Assembly: GCF_900114765.1 (NCBI RefSeq)
Contig: NZ_FOUD01000003.1
Coordinates: 153,655 to 217,654 of the forward strand
Source: Halopseudomonas pachastrellae
Lineage (GTDB): Bacteria; Pseudomonadota; Gammaproteobacteria; Pseudomonadales; Pseudomonadaceae
Reading direction: 5' to 3'
DNA length: 64,000 nucleotides
Made by a program: the position numbers and the translations under genes. The notes under the pieces are model-generated. The model searched no databases and was not told the DNA's origin. It saw only the letters and a list, made by a program, of their open reading frames with translations. The first letter of the stretch is position 1. Each line of letters begins with the position of its first letter. Positions 7,599-15,720 of this stretch are shown here, piece after piece.

Positions 7599-8019
7599 TT
7601 GGGCTGCCTTTACGCCGTGGTCCGCCTTGCTGGGCGGCGCGTTGATCGGCGCGGCGGCGGCCATGCTGATGCTGTTCAACGGCCGTATCGCTGGTATCAG
7701 CGGGCTGGTTGGGCGCTTGCTGACACCGCAGAAAGGCAACGGCGAGGCTGTGCTGTTCGTGCTTGGGTTGCTGCTGGCGCCCTGGCTGTATCTGGCGGTT
7801 GCCGGTGACATCAACGTGCAGGTTGATGCCGGGCCGCTGGCGCTGATTGTTGCCGGTCTGCTGGTGGGCTTCGGCTCGCGGCTTGGCTCGGGCTGCACCA
7901 GTGGCCACGGCGTTTGCGGGCTGTCACGCCTGTCGCCGCGCTCGCTGGTTGCTACTTTGAGCTTCATGGGCGCGGGCTTTGTCACCGTGTTCGTACTGCG
8001 TCATTTGCTGGGAGCCTGA
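7588..8019 (+). CDS. YeeE/YedE-family transporter, N-terminal half protein
   Basis: 143 residues with four hydrophobic segments and the family signature FGSRLGSGCTSGHGVCGLSRLSPRSLVAT near 88-116. In E. coli YeeE (TsuA) this kind of Cys-containing loop carries thiosulfate; here the fold is split over two genes, as often seen beside BigR. The start codon lies inside the end of the regulator gene, so translation is coupled. Likely substrate is thiosulfate or another sulfur compound (family knowledge plus context). Confidence 0.88.
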   Translation: MSIDWAAFTPWSALLGGALIGAAAAMLMLFNGRIAGISGLVGRLLTPQKGNGEAVLFVLGLLLAPWLYLAVAGDINVQVDAGPLALIVAGLLVGFGSRLGSGCTSGHGVCGLSRLSPRSLVATLSFMGAGFVTVFVLRHLLGA

Positions 8020-8022
8020 ATC

Positions 8023-8442
8023 ATGCGTGGCATATTTGCGTTGCTCAGCGGTCTGCTGTTCGGCTTCGGGCTGCTGATTTCCGGCATGGCCAATCCGGCC
8101 AAGGTGCTGGGGTTTCTCGATCTGGCCGGCGCCTGGGACCCGTCGCTGGCGCTGGTGATGGCGGGCGCGATCGCCTTTGCCTTCCTGCCCATGCAATGGA
8201 TTCAGCGCCGTGGCACCACCCTGCGCGGTGAGCAGGCGCAGCTGCCGACCAGCCGCCAGATTGATCGCCGTCTGGTTATCGGCAGTCTGCTGTTCGGTGC
8301 CGGCTGGGGCGTGGCGGGCTTTTGTCCGGGCCCGGCGCTGGTGGCAGCGTCGGCGCTGATTCCGCAGGCGCTGCTGATGGTCGCCGCCATGCTGCTTGGT
8401 ATGTGGCTGTTCGCCCAGTATGACCGCCGGGTGAAGGCGTGA
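8023..8442 (+). CDS. YeeE/YedE-related transporter, second half (DUF6691-type)
   Basis: 139 residues, membrane-embedded, beginning with FGFGLLISGMANPAKVLGFLDLAGAWDPSLALVM and containing GAGWGVAGFCPGPALVAAS near 90-108, the Cys-Pro-Gly loop that completes the YeeE/YedE pseudo-symmetric fold. It sits 3 bp after the first half and its stop overlaps the GTG start of the SulP gene. The two halves probably assemble into one transporter for a sulfur anion or persulfide. Confidence 0.88.
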   Translation: MRGIFALLSGLLFGFGLLISGMANPAKVLGFLDLAGAWDPSLALVMAGAIAFAFLPMQWIQRRGTTLRGEQAQLPTSRQIDRRLVIGSLLFGAGWGVAGFCPGPALVAASALIPQALLMVAAMLLGMWLFAQYDRRVKA

Positions 8443-10184
8443 GTGAAGCGCAGCGCCTGCAGCCGCCGGGCAGCAATGCGCTGTTCGGCTGGATGCGTCA
8501 CTACCGCCGCGCCTGGTTGGCGGGTGATCTGACCGCCGGGCTGGTGGTCGGGATCATGATCATTCCGCAGAGCATGGCTTACGCGATGCTGGCTGGCTTG
8601 CCGGTGCAGATTGGCCTCTACGCCAGCCTGCTGCCGCTGCTGGGTTATGCCCTGTTTGGCAGCAGCATGACCATGTCGGTGGGGCCGGTGGCGGTAACGG
8701 GGTTGATGACGGCCACGCTGCTCTCGCCGCTGGCGGCGGTGGGTTCGGCGGATTATCTACAGTTGGCGATCTGGCTGGCATTGCTGTCGGGCGTCATGCT
8801 GTTTGCCTTTGGTCTGCTGCGCCTGGGCTTTCTGGCCAACTTCCTCAGCCACCCGGTAATCAATGGGTTTATCAGCGGTGCGGCTATTTTGATTGTGCTC
8901 AGCCAGTTGCCCAAGCTGTTCGGCCTGGCCGGCTGGCCAGACAATCCGGGCTCGCTAGTTGCCCAGTGGCAGCGCAGCAACACGCTGGTGCTGGTGATGG
9001 GGGGGCTGGCGCTGGGCTGGTTGCTCTACGCCCGGCACGGTCTGTCTGCGCATTTGCAACGTCTTGGCCTGGCTACCGGGCTGGCCGCGCTGCTGGCCAA
9101 GCTGGCCCCATTGCTGGTGGTGGTATTGGGCGTGCTGGTTACCTGGCGTGCCGATCTGGCGGCCCAGGGGGTACCGGTGGTGGGCGCTATTCCGGCGGGC
9201 CTGCCGGCGCTGGTGTGGCAAACGCCGGATGTCTCCAGCCTGCGCTCGCTCTTGCTGCCGGCGGTGTTGATCAGCCTGGTGAGTTTTGTTGAAAGCGTGT
9301 CCATTGCCCAGTCGCTGGCCCGTCGCAAGCGCCAGAGTATCGACCCGGACCGTGAGCTGCTGGGCCTTGGCGCGGCCAACCTGGGTTCGGCCTTGAGTGG
9401 TGGTTTTGCCGTGTGCGGCGGCTTTTCGCGCTCCAGCGTGAATATCGAAGCTGGCGCTAATACACCGTTGGCCGGGGTGTTTTCAGCGGCGGTGATTGGG
9501 CTGATTCTGGTCAGTCTGGCACCGCTGCTGGCCTGGCTGCCGCAGGTGGTGCTGGCGGCGGTGATTCTGGTCGCGGTGGTGCCTTTGATTGATCTGGCCA
9601 GCCTGCGCCGGGCCTGGCGTTATGACCGTGCCGAGGGGCTGACCCTGCTGGGCACCGCGCTGGGGGTGCTGCTGCTGGGCATCGAGGCGGGCATCGTGCT
9701 GGGCGTGTGCTGCTCCATCGTGGCTCAGTTGTGGCGCGGCAGCCGGCCCCATGTGGCGGTGGTTGGCCGGGTGCCGGACACCCATTACTTTCGCAATACC
9801 AAGCGCCACCTGGTCGAGATCGAGCCGCACCTGCTGGCCCTGCGGATCGATGAGAACATCTTCTTTGCCAACACCAAGGCGGTTGAGCAGGCGATCTATC
9901 AGGCGCTGGCCGACTATCCCGACACCAGAGAAGTGTTACTGATTCTGTCAGCAGTCAACCACATCGACAGCACCGGACTGGACATGCTCAGCGAGCTGAC
10001 CGAGGGCCTTAAGGAGCGCGATATTGGGCTGCATCTCGCAGAGGTCAAGGGCCCGGTGATGGATCAGTTGCAACACACTGACTGGATTGGTCGGCAGATT
10101 GGTCGGGTCTTCCCCAGCACCGATATCGCCTTCAACACCCTGAGCAAGGTAGCAAACCGCGCGCAAGCGCATCCTGGAGAGTAA
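8439..10184 (+). CDS. SulP-family anion transporter with STAS domain
   Basis: 581 residues. The N-terminal part is a membrane domain with the SulP start pattern DLTAGLVVGIMIIPQSMAYAMLAGLPVQIGLYASLLP near 27-63 and the SVNIEAGANTPLAGVF motif near 330. A C-terminal STAS domain (about 440-570) contains VNHIDSTGLDMLSEL. It should be an inner-membrane sulfate or related anion carrier. The start is GTG at 8439, overlapping the preceding stop (GTGA). In this operon it may export sulfate or take up sulfur anions made during sulfide oxidation; direction cannot be told from sequence. Confidence 0.92.
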   Translation: MSEAQRLQPPGSNALFGWMRHYRRAWLAGDLTAGLVVGIMIIPQSMAYAMLAGLPVQIGLYASLLPLLGYALFGSSMTMSVGPVAVTGLMTATLLSPLAAVGSADYLQLAIWLALLSGVMLFAFGLLRLGFLANFLSHPVINGFISGAAILIVLSQLPKLFGLAGWPDNPGSLVAQWQRSNTLVLVMGGLALGWLLYARHGLSAHLQRLGLATGLAALLAKLAPLLVVVLGVLVTWRADLAAQGVPVVGAIPAGLPALVWQTPDVSSLRSLLLPAVLISLVSFVESVSIAQSLARRKRQSIDPDRELLGLGAANLGSALSGGFAVCGGFSRSSVNIEAGANTPLAGVFSAAVIGLILVSLAPLLAWLPQVVLAAVILVAVVPLIDLASLRRAWRYDRAEGLTLLGTALGVLLLGIEAGIVLGVCCSIVAQLWRGSRPHVAVVGRVPDTHYFRNTKRHLVEIEPHLLALRIDENIFFANTKAVEQAIYQALADYPDTREVLLILSAVNHIDSTGLDMLSELTEGLKERDIGLHLAEVKGPVMDQLQHTDWIGRQIGRVFPSTDIAFNTLSKVANRAQAHPGE

Positions 10185-10186
10185 CC

Positions 10187-10372
10187 ATGAAAGCAAATGT
10201 AGGTACCATTGATCGGGTTCTTCGCATTCTTGTGGGCGTATTGCTGATTGCCCTGACGCTGACCGGCATCATCGGTCTGTGGGGCTGGATAGGCTTGGTG
10301 CCGCTGGCAACCGGTGTGGTGCGCTTTTGTCCGTTGTATCCGTTGCTGGGTATCAGCACCTGCAAGCGGTGA
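10187..10372 (+). CDS. DUF2892 (YgaP-like) small membrane protein
   Basis: 61 residues opening with MKANVGTIDRVLRILVGVLLIALTLTG, the DUF2892 signature, with two hydrophobic segments and a terminal CPLYPLLGISTCKR containing two cysteines. The same domain forms the membrane tail of the rhodanese YgaP. It is 2 bp after the SulP gene and preceded by a CTGGAGAG ribosome-binding site. Its place in a BigR-type sulfur operon fits a role in sulfur relay at the membrane. Confidence 0.88.
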   Translation: MKANVGTIDRVLRILVGVLLIALTLTGIIGLWGWIGLVPLATGVVRFCPLYPLLGISTCKR

Positions 10373-10404
10373 ATTACCTAGAAAAAAGCCGATAAGGAGA
10401 TTGT

Positions 10405-10869
10405 ATGAAATCCGTGATTGCTACTCTGGTTGGCGGTGCGTTGCTCGCCAGCAGCCTTTCTGTCGCCGCTGTGGAGCCTGCAAAGCAGATCGAACTGCGC
10501 CAGGCTGGCTTCAGCTACATGGCCTGGAACATGGGCAAGCTCAAGGCCCAGGTCATCGACGGCAGCGTCGAGTATAACCAGCAGCAGGTGGAGGCCGCGG
10601 CCAACACCATCGCTGCCATTGCCAACTCGGGTATCGGTGCGCTGTTTGGCCCGGGTACCGAGCAAAACATTGGCGATGTGCACACCAAGGTTGATCCGGC
10701 ACTGTTCGAGAACATGCAGGACGTAGCCCAGCTGGCCGGCAATATGGGCACCGCTGCCAACACCCTGGCGGAAAAGGCAGCAGCCGGCGACCAGTCGGAA
10801 ATTCGCGTGGCTTTTGGCGAAGTCGGCAAGACCTGCAAGGCCTGTCACGACAAGTATCGGCTGGACTGA
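10405..10869 (+). CDS. Cytochrome c' (periplasmic)
   Basis: 154 residues: signal peptide to about residue 22 (LASSLSVAAVEP), four-helix region with RQAGFSYMAWNMGKLK near residue 32, and a C-terminal heme site CKACHDKYR at about 143-151, the standard location in cytochrome c'. Family members bind NO and CO and may relieve nitrosative stress. Preceded by AAGGAGATT ribosome-binding site and followed by a strong terminator at 10887-10919, so it ends the sulfur operon. Confidence 0.93.
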   Translation: MKSVIATLVGGALLASSLSVAAVEPAKQIELRQAGFSYMAWNMGKLKAQVIDGSVEYNQQQVEAAANTIAAIANSGIGALFGPGTEQNIGDVHTKVDPALFENMQDVAQLAGNMGTAANTLAEKAAAGDQSEIRVAFGEVGKTCKACHDKYRLD

Positions 10870-10886
10870 TACCGCCCGCGTGATCA

Positions 10887-10919
10887 ACAAGACCCCGCCG
10901 CTGGCGGGGTCTTGTTTTA
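10887..10919 (+). terminator. Rho-independent terminator after cytochrome c' gene
   Basis: A 12-13 bp perfect stem ACAAGACCCCGCC with GGCGGGGTCTTGT, loop GCT, followed by TTTAT. It starts 17 bp after the cytochrome c' stop. Confidence 0.93.
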
Positions 10920-10998
10920 TGGGGCTTAGCTGATGACACCCGCCTGAGTGCTGCTAAACCAGCGCACTTCACTGCATCTCGGTGGGCGAGACTTCCGC

Positions 10999-11676
10999 TT
11001 ACCAGGCTGGTACGGCGGGTGCCGGTGGCGGTGCGGGAATCCAGGCGCCGGTGGCAAACCAGAGGGCGGCGCCAGCAATCACCAGCGCAATCACCAATGC
11101 GATCCAGCCGCCACCTTTCACCGGGTCGGCCTGGTTGGCCGGCACTTCGGCCTTGCCGTGGACCATCGGGCCGACCAGATTCTTGCCGCGCACGCGGTAC
11201 ACGATGATGGCCAGAATATGCAGCGCCAGCAGGGCGTAGATCAGCTCCTCGGTGGAACGGTGCCAGCCACTGAGCAGGCTGCCGGTGTCGCTGGAGACCA
11301 GACGGCTGAGCGGGCCGTAGAAGGCCACATCGTCGTTGCTGAACAGGCCGGTGACGGCCTGAAAGGCCATCAAGCCAAGTAATGCGAATACCGAAAAGGC
11401 GCCAATCGGGTTGTGTCCCTGATGCTGCCACTGGCCGCTGACATAGGCTTTCAGGCGCGCAGGGGTCGGGAAGAAGCTGGCAAAGCGCGAGTGCGTTGAG
11501 CCGCACAGGCCCCACACCAGACGGAAGGCCAGCAGGCCGATGACGGCAAGGCCGCAGCGCTCATGCCAGACCATCCAGTTACCGCCAAGACTGATGGTGA
11601 CCAGCGCACCAGTAACGCTCAGCGCCAGCAGCCAGTGAAACAGACGCAGGGGAAGGTCCCAGACCAGGGTTTTCAT
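10999..11676 (-). CDS. Cytochrome b561-family membrane protein
   Basis: 225 residues with four or five membrane helices. Candidate heme ligands are His in RLFHWLLA near residue 14, WHERCGLAVIG near 38, and ALLALHILAIIVYR near 150-165, typical of the bacterial cytochrome b561 (hydrogenase-b-type) domain. An extra C-terminal helix ends in a Pro-rich tail (PAPPPAPAVPAW). It is convergent with the cytochrome c' gene, and such b561 proteins are often paired with cytochromes c' or c as quinol-linked electron donors. Ribosome-binding site is weak. Confidence 0.9.
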   Translation of the reverse strand: MKTLVWDLPLRLFHWLLALSVTGALVTISLGGNWMVWHERCGLAVIGLLAFRLVWGLCGSTHSRFASFFPTPARLKAYVSGQWQHQGHNPIGAFSVFALLGLMAFQAVTGLFSNDDVAFYGPLSRLVSSDTGSLLSGWHRSTEELIYALLALHILAIIVYRVRGKNLVGPMVHGKAEVPANQADPVKGGGWIALVIALVIAGAALWFATGAWIPAPPPAPAVPAW

Positions 11677-11927
11677 CAGAGAGTATCTCGATCAGACAAC
11701 GGAGGCCTGCAAGGCTAACCCCTCGCTTTGACTGCCCGCAAGCGTCTGGGCTGCGGGCTTGTGAGCTGATGTTGCACTGGCTGGACGCGGCGACGGATAT
11801 ATTTTTGCAATCATACTGACCTTATTGCCCATCACTGATTATGATCGGCGCGAAGGAACTGAAATAACAAAATCAATAATGCTCTGAAGAAGGATTCTTC
11901 AATGACTCGCAGTAGCCCGTCTCCATT

Positions 11928-12062
11928 CAGTCCTCCCCGCAAGGCGCGGACTTCAAGGTCACCAATAGCCACGGCACGGTGATTCGCCAGGGCACCACCC
12001 CGGCGACCGTCAGCCTGGAATCGGGCGACGGCTACTTCAAGAAGGCCCGCTACAACGCTCGC
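11928..12062 (+). pseudogene. Fragment of a small lipoprotein-like gene
   Basis: Reading in frame from 11928 gives QSSPQGADFKVTNSHGTVIR followed by QGTTPATVSLESGDGYFKKA, a pattern I associate with the C-terminal half of small secreted or lipoproteins (FKV-N-G-V---GTTPATV-L--G-GYF). No start codon or signal peptide is present in frame, and the frame then runs into unrelated sequence. The rest of 11677-12131 shows no gene; the region 11830-11890 is AT-rich and featureless to me. Confidence 0.5.
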
Positions 12063-12131
12063 CACCATGGCGCTGAGCGAGTGCCCTGCAGCTCTGCTCA
12101 GCGCTGTTTCACACGGCTCCGACCGATCAGG

Positions 12132-12914
12132 TTAGGCCTGCATGTTGCGCCCGAGCTTGTCGCGCAGCAGCTCCGGGTTGTTGCCCGCTGCCTTGTCCAG
12201 CTCGGCCAGATCCTCCGGGATGTACCAGTGCAACTGGTCCGAGTGGTAGCTGCCCCACACCGCCTTGGCGACCTCAATGGCTTCGATCAGCCGGAACGGC
12301 CCTTTTTCCGGTGCAGCGGCCATCAGCTCTTCGCTCGGCATGCCGGTTTTGATCAGCCCCGGCAGCGCATCGGCGCAGCGGATGTCATAGCGGCGAAACT
12401 CGTTGGACAGCGCCTCGGTCAGGCCTTTCACCGCGTGCTTGCTGGCTGAATACACCGCGATCAGCGGCATGCCCATGGTGGCCGACGAGGATGAGGTGTT
12501 GAAGCACAGGGCGTTTGGCGTTGCCTTGAGCAGCGGCAGGGCGCTGTGGGTGCCGTTCAGCACGCCGATCACGTTCACGTTGATGATTTTCAACTGGTCT
12601 TCGAAGGGCATCTCGTCGAAGAAACCGCGCATCACAATGCCGGCGTTGTTGAACAGAATGTCCATGCGTCCGTCTGTGGCTGTGCCGAACGTTGCCACCG
12701 CCGCGTCAAACTGGGCCTTGTCGCTGACATCCAGGGTCTGGATAACGCAGTTGTCCGCACCCAGCTCGGCCTGCAGTGCCTGCAAGCCGTCCAGATTCAG
12801 GTCAAAGGCGCCGACAAACCAGCCCTTTTCGTGGAAGAAACGCGCTGTTTCGCGGCCCATGCCCGATGCCGCGCCTGTGATGAAAATGGATTGCCGCCCC
12901 GCTGCCAGTGCCAT
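12132..12914 (-). CDS. Short-chain dehydrogenase/reductase
   Basis: 260 residues with the SDR glycine motif TGAASGMG near 13-20, NNAGIVMRG near 88-96, catalytic Ser in NTSSSSATMG and active site YSASK near 153-157. The Asp at the end of the second strand (VGAFDLNLDG) suggests NAD preference. It stands alone on the minus strand; upstream at 13007-13020 there is a perfect 14-bp palindrome ATCAGTTAACTGAT of unknown use. Substrate cannot be predicted. Confidence 0.9.
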   Translation of the reverse strand: MALAAGRQSIFITGAASGMGRETARFFHEKGWFVGAFDLNLDGLQALQAELGADNCVIQTLDVSDKAQFDAAVATFGTATDGRMDILFNNAGIVMRGFFDEMPFEDQLKIINVNVIGVLNGTHSALPLLKATPNALCFNTSSSSATMGMPLIAVYSASKHAVKGLTEALSNEFRRYDIRCADALPGLIKTGMPSEELMAAAPEKGPFRLIEAIEVAKAVWGSYHSDQLHWYIPEDLAELDKAAGNNPELLRDKLGRNMQA

Positions 12915-13117
12915 ACCCCGTCCTTTTTTGGAATTATCGATGCAGCGACACTAGCACCACTGGGCGGGGGTGGGAGCCAACCGGTAGCAACATTGATTGG
13001 CCTGTAATCAGTTAACTGATGGCTGCTGGAGCGATGATGGTAAATTGCTAGTGTATGCATGTGTGCACGGATCGCTTGTTGTCTAGACTCAAACGAAAAC
13101 AGGTAGTCTCAGCCGAG

Positions 13118-13844
13118 ATGTCGAAGCCGATGCCGCACCCCCTTCTCCGCGCCTATGCCGTTCTTGCCTCGATGCTGGCTATCTGTGCTGGCCTCAGTGC
13201 GCCTCCGGCGGCTGCCGGCCGATGGTGCTGCCAATGCGCCTGCTGGATCCGACGGAACTGGCCCTGGAGGCGCGTGTTGCCACGCGCACCCAGCAGCTTG
13301 AGCAGGCCAACCTGGAGCTGAAGCGCCAGAGCCATACCGATGCGCTGACCGGGCTCAGCAACCGCAGGGGCTTTGATGAGCGCTTTGCCGCAGCGCTTGA
13401 GCGGGCGCGCGCCGATGCAGCGCCGCTGGCGTTTCTGATGCTTGATATCGACCATTTCAAGCGCATCAATGACCGCTTTGGTCACAGCTACGGCGATGAG
13501 TGTCTGGCGCAGGTCGGTCCTACCCTGAACACCTTCAGCCGGCGCGACAACGAGTTTGCGGCGCGCCTGGGGGGGAGGAGTTTGCCGCCGTGTTTATCGG
13601 CATGCTGCCGGCTCAGGCCCTGGCCATAGCCGAGCAGATACGTGAAACCGTTGCCGGGCTGGAAGTAAGTACGGCAGATGAGCGCTTGCGGTTCACCATC
13701 AGCATTGGTGTTGCGGTCTGGGTACCCGACGCGCTTGACGACAAGCTGAGCTTTTCCAAAGCCGCTGACGAGGCCCTGTACAAGGCCAAGGCCATGGGGC
13801 GCAACCGGGTGTGCTCGGCGCCGATCGAGCCGGTCACTGTCTGA
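13118..13844 (+). pseudogene. Broken diguanylate cyclase (GGDEF) gene
   Basis: Three reading-frame pieces of one gene. 13118 onward gives a start and signal-like helix (LLRAYAVLASMLAICAGLSAPP). From about 13222, in another frame, comes a coiled coil RVATRTQQLEQANLELKRQ then the GGDEF-domain start SHTDALTGLSNRRGF and MLDIDHFKRINDRFGHSYGD. In a run of seven G at 13569-13575 the frame shifts again, so the active site GGEEF and the rest (ISIGVAVW, ADEALYKAKAMGRNRV) are only readable in the third frame. The sensor region between membrane helix and coiled coil is missing. Confidence 0.85.
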
Positions 13845-13880
13845 CCGGGGCTGCTGTTGCCCCGGCCAGTGCCGCCGCGC

Positions 13881-14654
13881 TCAGGCCCGTTCTTCGTCGC
13901 GCAGGGTGAGCACCTCATAACCATCGGCGGTCACCGCAATGGTGTGCTCCCACTGGGCTGACAGCTGTTTGTCGCAGGTCACTACCGTCCAGCCGTCCTT
14001 CTTGGTTTTAACCCGCGCTTTACCCTGATTGATCATTGGCTCAATGGTGAAGGTCATCCCCTCACGCAGCACCAAGCCCTTGCCCCGGCTGCCAACGTGC
14101 ATGACCTCCGGCGCCTCATGCATTTCGCGGCCAATGCCGTGGCCGCAGTAGTCGCGCACCACGCTGTAGCCGTTGCGCTCGGCGTGACGCTGGATGGCGT
14201 AGCCGACATCGCCCAGAGTCGCGCCCGGCTTGACCACCTTGATGCCCTCCCACATGGCCTCGTAGGTCTTGTCGACAAGTTTGCGCGCCTCCGGCGTTAC
14301 CTCGCCAATCAGGTACATCTTGCTCGAATCAGCGATGAAGCCGCCCTTTTCCAGGGTGATGTCGATATTGACGATGTCCCCGGCCTTGAGAATCTGCGTC
14401 TCGGAGGGCACCCCGTGGCAGACCACATGGTTGACCGAGCTGTTGAGCACATACTTGAAGCCGTACTGCCCCTTGCTGGCCGGGCGCGCTGCCAACTGAT
14501 CGACAATGTAGCGCTCGGTCAGGTCGTTGATCTGCATGGTCGAGAGGCCGGCCTTGACGTGCTGGTCAAGGTAGGCAAACACCTGCGCCAGCAGCTTGCC
14601 GGACTGGCGCATGAGGGCCAGCTCCTGCGGGTTCTTCAGTTTGATCTCAGACAT
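13881..14654 (-). CDS. map: Type I methionine aminopeptidase
   Basis: 257 residues, normal for MetAP-1. Metal ligands and active-site residues are all visible: His in VVCHGVPSE near 78, the two Asp in VNIDITLEKGGFIADSSKMY near 95 and 107, His in YCGHGIG near 170, Glu in FTIEPM near 203 and Glu in QWEHT near 234. It removes the initiator Met in the cytoplasm. It overlaps the upstream ParD-like gene by 8 bp, so the pair is co-translated; a housekeeping map usually lies beside rpsB, so this is probably a second copy. Confidence 0.94.
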   Translation of the reverse strand: MSEIKLKNPQELALMRQSGKLLAQVFAYLDQHVKAGLSTMQINDLTERYIVDQLAARPASKGQYGFKYVLNSSVNHVVCHGVPSETQILKAGDIVNIDITLEKGGFIADSSKMYLIGEVTPEARKLVDKTYEAMWEGIKVVKPGATLGDVGYAIQRHAERNGYSVVRDYCGHGIGREMHEAPEVMHVGSRGKGLVLREGMTFTIEPMINQGKARVKTKKDGWTVVTCDKQLSAQWEHTIAVTADGYEVLTLRDEERA

Positions 14655-14853
14655 GGGCCACCCGCCTTGTATCTATCTCGGCAAGCCTGAGCTGCTCGCG
14701 CATGATGTCGGTAAACGACAGGGTCGGGTTGGCTTCGGCGAGCATGCCGACCTTCATCCAGAATTCGGCCTGCGCATTGATCGAGCGCACCATCACGGAA
14801 CTGGCCTTGCGCACTTCCTCGTGCAGCTCATCGTTGATCTTGACGATGCCCAT
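14647..14853 (-). CDS. ParD-like antitoxin-family protein
   Basis: 68 residues: MGIVKINDELHEEVRKASSV start, central helices INAQAEFWMKVGMLAEANP and a C-terminal SFTDIMREQLRLAE. This matches the ParD-like antitoxin family (ribbon-helix-helix type), whose genes are commonly placed just upstream of map-like genes. I start at the ATG at 14853; a longer frame reads through the promoter palindrome at 14874-14894. No ParE-like toxin is next to it; the only partner is the methionine aminopeptidase. Confidence 0.85.
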   Translation of the reverse strand: MGIVKINDELHEEVRKASSVMVRSINAQAEFWMKVGMLAEANPTLSFTDIMREQLRLAEIDTRRVAHV

Positions 14854-14873
14854 AACAACACCTTGATATGAAA

Positions 14874-14894
14874 TGTATATAAAGCATATATACA
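14874..14894. promoter_or_regulatory. Palindrome TGTATATA-N5-TATATACA, candidate operator of parD-like/map
   Basis: Perfect 8-bp arms with spacer AAGCA, 21 bp upstream of the ParD-like start. The position and shape fit autoregulation by a ribbon-helix-helix antitoxin. Confidence 0.65.
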
Positions 14895-14960
14895 CCATTT
14901 TGTGCAGGCAACGAGCCGCGCTGCGCCAGCAGAAACAATTGCTCAACAAAAAGCTTTTTT

Positions 14961-15281
14961 TATCTGCGCGGACATCCGCAACGGGCGCTCAACCAGCTGC
15001 GCGGTCGCAAGCAACTGGTCGCCACCGATGATGGCTTTATCAACGACATGGCCGATGAGTCCGCGCAGGCCGAAGAGCTGGCCGACGCACGCTCCTCTGC
15101 CTGTCAGCTGCGCGACTGCCTGCGGTTGCTGGAACGGCCGCGCCGCCATCCGATATTGCTCGCGTTCTACCGGGGCCTGACCCATGACCAGATCGCCGCG
15201 CGCCTGAGCGCGCCGCTGGGCACCATCAAGGGCCGAATTCGCGCCGGATTGCGCGCACTACAGGAGTGTCTGCGGCCATGA
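14961..15281 (+). pseudogene. Remnant of an ECF sigma factor gene
   Basis: In frame from about 14961: HPQRALNQLRGRKQLVATDD resembles the region 2/4 linker, and LLAFYRGLTHDQIAARLSAP followed by LGTIKGRIRAGLRALQ is a clear sigma region 4 helix-turn-helix. The region 2 half and start codon are missing. The stop TGA overlaps the ATG of the anti-sigma remnant (ATGA), which preserves the original operon join. Confidence 0.8.
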
Positions 15282-15358
15282 TTCTGCAAGCTCCCGAGCA
15301 ACGCCGGGCTCTGATCGGCGAATACGTGCTGGGTCTGCTCGACGAGGCGGAAGCCTGA
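15278..15358 (+). pseudogene. Anti-sigma factor (RskA type) truncated to 26 codons
   Basis: Starts ATG, coupled to the sigma stop, and reads QRRALIGEYVLGLLDEAEA before a stop. This is the opening of an RskA-type anti-sigma factor (LIGEYVLGLLD pattern); the zinc-finger, membrane helix and rest are gone. Confidence 0.7.
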
Positions 15359-15369
15359 ACGGCGCCGCC

Positions 15370-15522
15370 ATGGACATCGTCAGCGATGGCAGCGGCAACA
15401 ACACCGCCTACGTGCTTCCCTTGCACACTGTTGATCTGGCTACCGGCAGACCGACTACGCTGGGCGAGGTCACCGGTCTGGCAGACGGGATTGTCGATAT
15501 CGCTGTGCTCGGCAGCATGTAA
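15370..15522 (+). pseudogene. C-terminal remnant of a DUF4394-type secreted protein
   Basis: About 50 codons reading VSDGSGNNTAYVLPLHTVDL then TGRPTTLGEVTGLADGIVDI, the last blades of a DUF4394 beta-propeller protein. In related genomes such proteins follow ECF sigma and anti-sigma genes, so 14961-15522 is a collapsed three-gene locus. A terminator follows at 15543. Confidence 0.65.
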
Positions 15523-15542
15523 GCCCGGCTGGAGGGAGCCGC

Positions 15543-15567
15543 CCCGCGCGCTGGCGCGGGTTTTTTT
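15543..15567 (+). terminator. Rho-independent terminator of the decayed sigma locus
   Basis: Stem CCCGCGC with GCGCGGG, loop GCTG, followed by seven T. Confidence 0.9.
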
Positions 15568-15636
15568 GTATCTGGGTAAGGGGGCTGTCGCTCAACCGCG
15601 TGGCCGGCTTCGCCTCAAGCACCTGCTATGCGACCG

Positions 15637-15701
15637 GTGAGCCGATTAGACGCGTTATTCGGCTCATATGGTGAGCCGAATAGCTGCTATATTTGGCTCA
15701 T
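15637..15701. promoter_or_regulatory. Four-copy operator (TGAGCCGAATA) before the Fic gene
   Basis: Copies at 15637-15648 (forward, GTGAGCCGATTA), 15656-15667 (reverse, TATTCGGCTCAT), 15672-15682 (forward, TGAGCCGAATA) and 15690-15701 (reverse, TATTTGGCTCAT). They form alternating inverted pairs that cover the promoter region and end 20 bp before the Fic ATG. The Fic protein has its own C-terminal winged helix, so autoregulation is the simplest reading. Confidence 0.8.
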
Positions 15702-15720
15702 AAAATCGTGAGGGCGGTTA

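Noticed and set aside
11979..12449. 156-residue plus-strand open frame
   Set aside because: Only its first ~25 codons look like real protein (lipoprotein remnant); the rest is antisense to the SDR gene at 12132-12914.
13007..13020. ATCAGTTAACTGAT palindrome as a regulator site of the SDR gene
   Set aside because: A 14-bp AT-rich palindrome 93 bp from the start, with no second copy or linked regulator; too weak to call.
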